NCBI GenBank assembly: GCA_016235595.1
Contig: JACRJX010000044.1
Span: 1 to 64,000, forward strand
DNA length: 64,000 nt
Direction of reading: 5' to 3'
Source of the DNA: Verrucomicrobiota bacterium
GTDB lineage: Bacteria; Verrucomicrobiota; Verrucomicrobiia; CAIQCK01
Part shown: positions 36,964 to 43,741 of the stretch, piece after piece
Layout: every line of letters begins with the position of its first letter
Position numbering within the stretch: position 1 is the stretch's first letter
Translations under genes and position numbers: made by a program
Notes under the pieces: model-generated
The model's input: the letters and a program-made list of their open reading frames with translations, nothing else
What the model was told of the DNA's origin: nothing
Databases searched by the model: none

Positions 36964-38922
36964 TTACCAGAAAATGATGTTGAGGACGACGCAACCCACC
37001 AGCAATACCACGCCGAGCACGGCCGGCCGCGCATACCACGCTTGGCCGGCATCCACGATCTTCGGCGTCAGCGAATAGACCAAGCCCTTGAGTTCGTCGT
37101 CAGTCTTCGTTCGCTGCGTCACCAGCGAGATGACCAGCGTCAGCATGAAGCACGCAACAAAGGCGAATGCAGCCAGCCAGAAGTTCTGCGCCATCTCACT
37201 GGGGAATGTTGAAACCACGGCGAGGTAGCCGCCCTTCATGCCGTTAACCACATGGCCGGCCTCAACGTTGCTGCTTGTCGTGGTCAGCGCATGGAACAGT
37301 GCCGAACCGCCGATGCCGCCGAACAACCCGTAGAACGCTCCGGTGCCGGTGGTGCGCTTCCAGAACATGCCGAGCAGGAACGTGGCAAATAGCGGAGCGT
37401 TCACGAAGCCGAATACGAGCTGGATGATATCCATCGCATTGTTATACATCGCCGCAAAGTAGGCCGCCCCAATGCTCAACAGGATGCCAACCACGGTGAT
37501 GAATTTGCCCATCCAGAAGTAATGCTTGTCGCTCTTGCCCGGCGCGAAATACGCCTGATACAGGTCGTAGGTCCAGACCGTGTTGAACGCGGTGACGTTG
37601 CCAGCCATGCCCGACATGAATGACGCGAGCAGCGCCGTGAGCGCAAGACCAAGCAGGCCGGGCGGACAATATTTCTTCACGAGCGAGAGAATGACGCCGT
37701 CGTAGTCGTATTCGGCAACACTGTTGTAGATTCCTTCCTGGATTTTCTCATCGGACAATTTCGTCTTCGCATTGGCGACAACCAATGCGACAACCTTTTC
37801 ACTGCTCACTTTGACACCCAGCGCTTTGGCGACGGCGCCGACCGTGGTGGCAGACTCGGACGGAGTGGCTTGCTTCACCAACTCGACGGCCTTCGTATAA
37901 TTCTCCTGCGAAACAATTGGCGGCGGGATGCGGTAATCCTTGTCCGGCATCGAGGTCAGCGCGACAGCAATCATGCCGGGCACGATGACGAGGAATGGGA
38001 ACAGCATCTTCGGCACCGCGGCAACGAGTGGGGTGTTGCGGGCGGCGGTCATGTTCTTCGCGGCCATCGCGCGCTGGACCACGAGGAAATTGGTGCACCA
38101 GTAACCGAAGCTCAGGACAAAGCCGAGACCGAACACCATCGCGAACCAGTCCACGCCCATCGGGTTGTTCTGCGGACCCGCGAGCAACGGCTGCCATGCG
38201 CTCGTCCATGCATTGGCCGCGTATTGAGTGCTGCCCTCCTTGAGGTTTAGCACGGCAGGATGGGTGGCAACATTCTGCAACGACTGGTTCATCACGTCCC
38301 AGCCGCCGACGTCCTTGAGTCCGAGATAAACGACCGGGGCAAAACCGAGGACGATCATGAAGAACTGCAACACTTCCGTGTAAATCGCCGAGGTCAGCCC
38401 GCCTTTCAAAACGTACAGCAGCACGACGCCGGAGCAGACCCACAACGCCATGTGATAGTTCCAGCCGAGCAACTGGTTCAGCAACTTCGCCAGCGCGTTC
38501 ATCGAGATGCCGGAAGCGAAAATCGTCATCACCGCGAACGCCACCGAGTTCAGCGCGCGGACGCGCTCATCGAAGCGCATCTTCAGGTATTCCGGCACGG
38601 AGCGCGCCTTGGAGCCGTAGTAGAACGGCATCATGAACACCGCCAGGAAGATCATCGCGGGAATCGCCCCCACCCAATAAAAGTGGCTCGTGGCGATGCC
38701 GTATTTCGCGCCGCTGGCCGCCATGCCGACAAGTTCCAACGCACCGAGGTTTGCAGAGATGAACGCCAACCCGGTCACCCAGGTCGGGATGGAACGAGCG
38801 GACGTGAGGAAGTCCGACGACGTTTTCATGAAACGCGCCAGCGTCCAGCCAATGCCGAGAATGGCGAACACATAGATCGCCATGACAACGTAATCAATAA
38901 CGCCGAGATGAATAGGTGCCAT
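36964..38922 (-). CDS. Sodium/solute symporter (SSS family)
   Basis: The start at 38922 is supported by GGAAAGGAA. The 652-residue transporter has about 13-14 membrane helices with SSS features: LTSARSIPTWVTGLAFISANLGALEL near the N terminus and YGSKARSVPEYLKMRFD. A hydrophilic insertion of about 60 residues (near 340-400) and its total length exceed the usual 500-550. It imports a small molecule with Na+; a sugar or sugar acid is likely from the neighbourhood but not shown. It is the first gene of the minus-strand block and diverges from the cobalamin-riboswitch operon. Confidence 0.92.
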   Translation of the reverse strand: MAPIHLGVIDYVVMAIYVFAILGIGWTLARFMKTSSDFLTSARSIPTWVTGLAFISANLGALELVGMAASGAKYGIATSHFYWVGAIPAMIFLAVFMMPFYYGSKARSVPEYLKMRFDERVRALNSVAFAVMTIFASGISMNALAKLLNQLLGWNYHMALWVCSGVVLLYVLKGGLTSAIYTEVLQFFMIVLGFAPVVYLGLKDVGGWDVMNQSLQNVATHPAVLNLKEGSTQYAANAWTSAWQPLLAGPQNNPMGVDWFAMVFGLGFVLSFGYWCTNFLVVQRAMAAKNMTAARNTPLVAAVPKMLFPFLVIVPGMIAVALTSMPDKDYRIPPPIVSQENYTKAVELVKQATPSESATTVGAVAKALGVKVSSEKVVALVVANAKTKLSDEKIQEGIYNSVAEYDYDGVILSLVKKYCPPGLLGLALTALLASFMSGMAGNVTAFNTVWTYDLYQAYFAPGKSDKHYFWMGKFITVVGILLSIGAAYFAAMYNNAMDIIQLVFGFVNAPLFATFLLGMFWKRTTGTGAFYGLFGGIGGSALFHALTTTSSNVEAGHVVNGMKGGYLAVVSTFPSEMAQNFWLAAFAFVACFMLTLVISLVTQRTKTDDELKGLVYSLTPKIVDAGQAWYARPAVLGVVLLVGCVVLNIIFW

Positions 38923-39049
38923 TACGTTTCCTTTCCAGTGACGAAAACGAGTGCGTTCAAACTAGGAGAAAGCCATGCACGGAACAATCCTTTTTCCGCA
39001 ACCGGCCGGAGTTTTTTCTTCCATCCATCCGCCGTCACTGATAAATACG

Positions 39050-39212
39050 TTGCCGAAGTTCAGCATCCCGGAACACGGTTTGATGCCGTGGCGGTCCCGC
39101 CGCTGTAATCGGGGACGCCGGTCACTGGGCGAAAAGCCAGCCACTGTCCTGAAAGGGACGGGAAGGCCGTGATCGAGCGGTTGATCCGAAAGCCAGAAGA
39201 CCTGCTGATACG
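39050..39212 (+). promoter_or_regulatory. Cobalamin riboswitch
   Basis: The core matches the B12 element: CCGGAACACGG, GGCGGTCCCGCCGCTGTAA (39090-39108), AGCCACTG (about 39138-39145), GGGAAGG, and the B12 box AGCCAGAAGACCTGC (39191-39205; consensus AGYCAGGAGACCTGCC). It lies on the plus strand ahead of the small peptide gene. An intrinsic terminator follows 26 bases later. B12 binding is therefore expected to promote premature termination. The 5' boundary is approximate. Confidence 0.93.
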
Positions 39213-39237
39213 GCCGCAATATAATGGAATCTGATGG

Positions 39238-39286
39238 AAAAAGGTTCCGATGGACCCGCGTGGTCTGTCGGAGCCTTTTTGTTTTT
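39238..39286 (+). terminator. Intrinsic terminator of the riboswitch expression platform
   Basis: AAAAAGGTTCCGA (39238-39250) pairs with TCGGAGCCTTTTT (39268-39280), with one G-U pair, and the inner GACC pairs with GGTC. A run of T (TTTTTGTTTTTG) follows. It sits between the B12 box and the peptide start at 39311, which is where an attenuator belongs. Confidence 0.88.
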
Positions 39287-39310
39287 GTACAGCAACGAAA
39301 GGAACGCACG

Positions 39311-39427
39311 ATGAAGAAGACAGTCGCCAGAAAACAACTGAAAGACGTGATCGCCCGCCGCAAGTGCTGCAAAGCCGAAGGCACGGGCCTGTCGCACTAC
39401 ATCCTGATGGACAAGAAGTCCAAGTAA
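39311..39427 (+). CDS. cbpA: CbpA-like 38-residue modified-peptide precursor
   Basis: An ATG at 39311 with AAAGGAA upstream opens a 38-codon gene that ends in TAA, overlapping the ATG of the next gene by one base (TAATG). The peptide has a basic N-terminal half and a central CCKAEGTG motif with two adjacent cysteines (19 and 20), then LSHYILM and a lysine-rich tail. Size, cobalamin riboswitch and adjacent radical SAM gene match the CbpA precursor family defined by comparative genomics, as I remember it. The mature product and its role are unknown. The Cys-Cys region is the obvious modification site. Confidence 0.85.
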   Translation: MKKTVARKQLKDVIARRKCCKAEGTGLSHYILMDKKSK

Positions 39428-40848
39428 TGAAGAACGACAGCATTCCCAAGGTCGTTGGCGAAGCGGCTCCTGCGCGGGGCCGCTTCGTCAACACGGGCCA
39501 CGGCCCGACGCTCCAACCCGTCGAGATCGGCCACGCCACCCACGTCGCGCTGCTGGATCCCGACACCGCGTTCTGGTCGCTGGTCCGCCGCGATCAGCTT
39601 GGCGACGCGCTCAACGACAGTCCCCTGCTCCGCGCCTACCGGAAGAAATCCGCCCGGTTCGCCAAGGAAATGCGGATGCTCCGATTCGGCCTGAAACCTT
39701 CCGCGGTTTATTTCAACCCGACCGCGCGCTGCAATCTCAACTGCACCTACTGTTACATCCCGGAGCCGATGCGCCGCAGCGGTCCCCAGATGTCCACCGC
39801 GCAGTTGCTCGATGCGCTCGCCCGCTTGCGTGACTATTTCAAGACGACCGTTCCCAAAGGCCGCCTGCCACAAATCGTTTTCCACGGTTCCGAACCGCTG
39901 CTGAACCGCGAAGCCGTCTTCGCCGGCATCGAGCAGTTCGGCAATGACTTCCGCTTCGGCGTCCAAACCAACGCCACGCTGCTCGACGACAGCGCCATTG
40001 ATTTTCTGACCTCGCGCGGCGTGGGCATTGGCCTTTCGCTCGACGGCCACGAAGCGCGCATCGCCAACCGCACCCGCCAGACATGGGAGGGCCGCGGCGC
40101 ATTCGAGCATGTCACCCGCGCGATGGACAAGCTGCGCGGCTACCACGGCTACAACGTCATCTGCACCGTCACCACGCAGAACATGCGGCACCTCGTCAAG
40201 ATCGTGGACTTCTTCCACAAGCAGGAGGTGCCGGCTTGCATGCTGAACATCCTCCGCTGCACCCTGCCCGCTTCGCGCAAGGTGAAGCCACGCGACGCTG
40301 ACGCCGCCAAATATTTCACCGCCGCGCTGGACCGGACTTACGAGCTTTACCGAAGCACGGGCCGCAAGCTCATCGTCGCCAACTTCGCCAATATCCTTGT
40401 CGGCATCATTGCGCCCACCGCGCGCCGGCTCATGTGCGACATCTCACCCTGCGGCGGCGGCCGTTGTTTCTTCGCCGTCGCGCCGAACGGCGACCTGTTC
40501 CCATGCAGCGAATTCATCGGCGTGCCGCGCTTCAAGGGCGGCAACCTCTTCAAGAACCCGATCCCGCAGGTGCTCACCAGCGAACCATTCGCGATGGTCA
40601 CCGGTCGGAAGGTGGAAGATATCGAGCCGTGCAACCGATGCGCCATCCGCCATTTCTGCGGCTCACCCTGCCCCGCCGAAGCCCACGAGATGAACGGCGG
40701 CATGAAGCAAACCGGCGCGTTCTGCGAGTTCTACGAGGAGCAGGTCCGTTACGCCCTCCGCCTCATCGCAGACGGCAAGGACTCCGCCTTCCTCTGGGAC
40801 GGCTGGGACAAGGACACGAAGGACTCGTTCGACGCGAATGCGATCTGA
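39427..40848 (+). CDS. cbpB: CbpB-like radical SAM/SPASM peptide maturase
   Basis: The 473-residue protein has the radical SAM cluster motif CNLNCTYC (Cys102, 106, 109) and VFHGSEPLL in the SAM-binding region. The SPASM-type cysteine set is at 337, 342, 347, 360, 402, 405, 411, 415 and 433 (CGGGRC, PCNRCAIRHFCGSPC), implying auxiliary Fe-S clusters. Start overlap with the peptide gene indicates coupled translation. It lacks a B12-binding domain although the operon is under a B12 riboswitch. The last about 33 codons are duplicated 957 bases downstream. It presumably modifies the upstream peptide; the chemistry is unknown. Confidence 0.9.
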   Translation: MKNDSIPKVVGEAAPARGRFVNTGHGPTLQPVEIGHATHVALLDPDTAFWSLVRRDQLGDALNDSPLLRAYRKKSARFAKEMRMLRFGLKPSAVYFNPTARCNLNCTYCYIPEPMRRSGPQMSTAQLLDALARLRDYFKTTVPKGRLPQIVFHGSEPLLNREAVFAGIEQFGNDFRFGVQTNATLLDDSAIDFLTSRGVGIGLSLDGHEARIANRTRQTWEGRGAFEHVTRAMDKLRGYHGYNVICTVTTQNMRHLVKIVDFFHKQEVPACMLNILRCTLPASRKVKPRDADAAKYFTAALDRTYELYRSTGRKLIVANFANILVGIIAPTARRLMCDISPCGGGRCFFAVAPNGDLFPCSEFIGVPRFKGGNLFKNPIPQVLTSEPFAMVTGRKVEDIEPCNRCAIRHFCGSPCPAEAHEMNGGMKQTGAFCEFYEEQVRYALRLIADGKDSAFLWDGWDKDTKDSFDANAI

Positions 40849-40849
40849 C
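40746..40849 (+). repeat. 104-bp direct repeat, copy A (3' end of cbpB)
   Basis: This copy codes for RYALRLIADGK... to the stop of cbpB. It matches 41703-41806 with four mismatches in 104 bases. Three of the differences lie in the last 12 bases, where copy A reads GCGAATGCGATCTGA and so creates the ATG (40838-40840) that starts the next gene. Confidence 0.92.
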
Positions 40850-41119
40850 GAGGTCGCAGGAACCGCCAGAATCAAAGAGCTTGCCTGGCTGGATTTTCCG
40901 GCGCACATTTCTGCCATGCTTGCGGATGAACAAACCAGTGCCGAACAATTCGCAATCTACCGCCGCATGACCCCGGAGCGCCGGTTGGCTTTGGCGGAAG
41001 GGCTGTATTGGACGGCGCGCACTATGAAATCCGCGTGGCTGCGCGCACAGCACGCCGATTGGTCAGCCGAACAAGTGGCGCGCGAAGTCACACGGATTTT
41101 CTCCAATGCCCGAACCTGA
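40838..41119 (+). CDS. Small helical protein paired with a nucleotidyltransferase (antitoxin-like candidate)
   Basis: The ATG at 40838 lies inside the last codons of cbpB (11-base overlap). The 93-residue product has MTPERRLALAEGLYWTARTMK and WLRAQHADWSAEQVAREVTRIF, a pattern I have seen in small proteins encoded next to nucleotidyltransferase genes. It overlaps the next gene by 14 bases, so the two are translationally coupled. A toxin-antitoxin or MNT/HEPN-like relationship is an inference from the layout; no such activity is shown. Confidence 0.68.
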   Translation: MRSDEVAGTARIKELAWLDFPAHISAMLADEQTSAEQFAIYRRMTPERRLALAEGLYWTARTMKSAWLRAQHADWSAEQVAREVTRIFSNART

Positions 41120-41666
41120 GCTTTCCCTGTTGTTCGTGCGCCCGTTGAACCGGTTGGGGATTCGTTACGTCGTCAGCGGCAGCGTGGCGGCGATTCTCTA
41201 CGGCGAGCCGCGTCTGACGAACGACGTGGACTTTGTCGCTTTCTTCCAGGAGGCGGACATTGCACGACTGCCGCAGGTCTTCCCATCGCCGGAGTTTTAC
41301 GTCCCGCCAGCCGCCGTGATTGCCGCTGAAATTGCCAGACCCGAAAAAGGCCAATTCAACGTGATCCACATGGACACGGGGTTCAAAGCGGACTTCTACA
41401 CAGCGGGTCGCGACGAATTCAACGCATGGGCGCTTCGCCATTCCCGACGGCTGGAATACCGGAACGAGCCTATCATCGTGGCACCGCCTGAATACGTCAT
41501 CGTTCGCAAGCTGGAGTATTTTCGCGAAGGCGGCTCCGACAAACACCTGCGCGACATCCGCGCCATGCTCGCCGTATCGGGCGATCAGATGGAGCGCGAG
41601 GCATTATCCGACTGGATTCGTCGCCGCCAGTTGGAGACGGAATGGAAGAAGGTCAGTGCCGTCTGA
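41106..41666 (+). CDS. Nucleotidyltransferase-fold protein (AbiEii/DUF6036-like)
   Basis: The 186-residue protein carries the minimal nucleotidyltransferase motif GSVAAILYGEPRLTNDVDFV, with the metal-binding pair Asp40 and Asp42 and the preceding Gly-Ser, typical of AbiEii-type or related proteins. A C-terminal PEYVIVRKLEYFREGGSDKHLRDI block is common in the same group. It overlaps the upstream small gene and completes the two-gene cassette bracketed by the direct repeats. It may be the active (toxin-like) partner; evidence is motif and arrangement only. Confidence 0.8.
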   Translation: MPEPELSLLFVRPLNRLGIRYVVSGSVAAILYGEPRLTNDVDFVAFFQEADIARLPQVFPSPEFYVPPAAVIAAEIARPEKGQFNVIHMDTGFKADFYTAGRDEFNAWALRHSRRLEYRNEPIIVAPPEYVIVRKLEYFREGGSDKHLRDIRAMLAVSGDQMEREALSDWIRRRQLETEWKKVSAV

Positions 41667-41702
41667 TCTTCGCAATGCCCCTCATCTTTTCCTTCCCCGC
41701 CA

Positions 41703-41806
41703 CCGTTACGCCCTCCGCCTCATCGCCGACGGCAAGGACTCCGCCTTCCTCTGGGACGGCTGGGACAAGGACACGAAGGACTCGTTCGACGCGAGCGCGC
41801 TCTGAC
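41703..41806 (+). repeat. 104-bp direct repeat, copy B (orphan cbpB tail)
   Basis: This is a second copy of the cbpB 3' end, coding in the same sense for RYALRLIADGK...FDASAL and stop, but detached from any maturase gene. It reads GCGAGCGCGCTCTGA where copy A reads GCGAATGCGATCTGA. The two copies flank the nucleotidyltransferase cassette exactly. Confidence 0.92.
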
Positions 41807-41827
41807 ACATCTCCTGCGCCACAGATG

Positions 41828-41858
41828 ACCATTGGCAACACTCTCAGTGCCAAATGGT
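41828..41858. terminator. Possible bidirectional stem-loop between convergent genes
   Basis: ACCATTGGCA (41828-41837) pairs with TGCCAAATGGT (41848-41858) with one bulged base. It sits between the cassette on the plus strand and the cyclase stop at 41864 on the minus strand. No clear T-run is present, so terminator function is a guess. Confidence 0.35.
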
Positions 41859-41863
41859 TACGA

Positions 41864-43642
41864 TTAACCAGCCTGCGGTGGAGTCTCCTTCGGCCCCACC
41901 ACCTTGTAGATCGTCACCGGCTTGACCTTGCCCTTCACCGTCGTCTCCCCCAGCCGCACGCACTCGATGTGATCTTTCACCAATTCGTAAGTGGTTTCGC
42001 TGATGATGATGTCGGCGTCCCACTTGCGCGTCTCAGACTCCAACCGCGCGCCGAGGTTCACTTCGTCGCCGATAACCGTGTAGTCGAACAGCTCGGTTGA
42101 ACCCATGTTTCCAACGGTCATGTCACCGCTGTTGATGCCGATGCCCATCCGTAACGCCTGCAGGCCATTCGCGCTTTTCTGCTCGGCGATCCGCCGCATG
42201 GCCTCCTTCATTCCCAACGCGCAACGCACCGCGCGTAATGCGTGATCGTCCCTCTGCGGGATTGGGGCGCCCCAGAACGCCATGATGGCGTCGCCCATAT
42301 ACTTGTCGAGCGTGCCGTCGTGTTCTCTGATCGGCACTGACAGCGCCCCCATGATTTCGTTAAGCAACGGCACGACCGTCTCGGGCGGGTTCTTCTCGCA
42401 AAAGGTCGTGAAGCCGCGAACGTCGCTGAACAGCACCGTCAGCGTGCGCCGCTCGCCACCGAGCTTCAACATGTCCGGGTTCACCAGCACCTGCTCCATG
42501 ACACGCCCGCTCAGGTAATGGCGGAACGCTTTCTTGATGAACCGCTTGTCGCGCTCCTCAATGAAGAACCGGTAGGCTGACATCACCGCGAACATCGGCA
42601 GCAACACGATCATCGGCGCGACCAGCTCGATCCACAGGTTCCATGCGCGCAACAGCCAGAACGCCGCCACGACCCAGCCGCCAGCCACACAAAGCGTCAG
42701 AATCCCAGACACCAGCGGCCGCCGCACCACCGTGGTCAGACCGATGACCACGCACAATAATCCCACTACCCCCCACGTGATGTCGCGGGGCGCCTCGCGC
42801 AAGAAATCGCGGCGCAGGATGTTGTTGACCGCGTTGGCGTGAGCGACAACCAGCGGCGAGTTGGTGTCCAGCGGTGTTGGCGCCACGTCAGTGCCCGTGG
42901 CCGCCAAACCGACCAGCACAACGCTGTTCAGGAAGCTCTTGAGCGGAAACGATTCCGGCTGGCCGGAGGCGCGTTGTTGCAGCGACTTCAATACCTCGGC
43001 AGCCGACACGATGCGGAAGTCCTTCAACCGCCCGCGAAACCGGATCGGCAGCACATCCGGCAGCTTCGATGTCGAACCCTTTTCCATCCTCTCCGCCACC
43101 GCCGCCGCGAAACTCAGTTGCCCCAGCACGCGCATGGGCAACCGGCGCAGCACACCGTCCAGGTCACGCGGCGCGTTGACCGCTCCGGCGGTCGTTACCT
43201 TGGCCAGCGCATCGAACGGCTTCAGTTCGTATTCGCCTCGCGCATCGCGGTCGCGTGCCATCGCAAATACGGTGCAACGCAGCTGGCGGCACAATTCAAC
43301 CATCGCAAGATCAGACTCCGGGCGCTTTTCGTCCGGCTCCGTCATCAGGATGTCGTAGCCGATGGCGCGCGGTGGATATTCGTTGAGGGCCTGCAACAGC
43401 GCGGCATGGAAATCGCGCGGCCACGGCCAGCGTCCCAGTTGGCGGATGCTGGAATCGTCAATCACGACGAGAATGATCCGCGGGTCGAGGTTCGCCGGCT
43501 TCTCGGCGCGGAAGCGCACGTCGAGCGATGCCAGTTCAAAAACCCGCACCAGTTCCGTCCGGCCCAGCCACATGCCGGTCCAGGCAAGCAACACCCCCAG
43601 CACGATGCCGAGCAGTCGTCCGATTCTTTGCCAACGTTTCAC
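41864..43642 (-). CDS. CHASE2-domain adenylate/guanylate cyclase
   Basis: The 592-residue protein has an N-terminal membrane helix (about 10-30) and an extracytoplasmic CHASE2 sensor (about 35-310; DPRIILVVIDDSSIRQLGRWPWPR). Three membrane helices follow (about 320-395), then a C-terminal class III nucleotide cyclase (about 425-590; LTVLFSDVRGFTTFCE, DKYMGDAIMAFWGAP). Both metal-binding aspartates are present. It makes a cyclic nucleotide in response to an external signal. It is divergent from a FecR-domain gene 99 bases away, a pairing often seen in bacteria. Confidence 0.93.
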   Translation of the reverse strand: MKRWQRIGRLLGIVLGVLLAWTGMWLGRTELVRVFELASLDVRFRAEKPANLDPRIILVVIDDSSIRQLGRWPWPRDFHAALLQALNEYPPRAIGYDILMTEPDEKRPESDLAMVELCRQLRCTVFAMARDRDARGEYELKPFDALAKVTTAGAVNAPRDLDGVLRRLPMRVLGQLSFAAAVAERMEKGSTSKLPDVLPIRFRGRLKDFRIVSAAEVLKSLQQRASGQPESFPLKSFLNSVVLVGLAATGTDVAPTPLDTNSPLVVAHANAVNNILRRDFLREAPRDITWGVVGLLCVVIGLTTVVRRPLVSGILTLCVAGGWVVAAFWLLRAWNLWIELVAPMIVLLPMFAVMSAYRFFIEERDKRFIKKAFRHYLSGRVMEQVLVNPDMLKLGGERRTLTVLFSDVRGFTTFCEKNPPETVVPLLNEIMGALSVPIREHDGTLDKYMGDAIMAFWGAPIPQRDDHALRAVRCALGMKEAMRRIAEQKSANGLQALRMGIGINSGDMTVGNMGSTELFDYTVIGDEVNLGARLESETRKWDADIIISETTYELVKDHIECVRLGETTVKGKVKPVTIYKVVGPKETPPQAG

Positions 43643-43741
43643 GCCATGACGTTACCGGGCGCGCCGTCCCGTCTCAACGATGAATTATACTTGCGAGACC
43701 TGCGTCTGCTGGCGAGACTTGGACACAACAACCTAAACTTT

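Noticed and set aside
42839-43741. N-terminal extension of the FecR-protein frame by about 300 codons
   Set aside because: It runs antisense to the well-supported CHASE2 cyclase gene, has an atypical basic composition, and a clean signal peptide starts at 43742.
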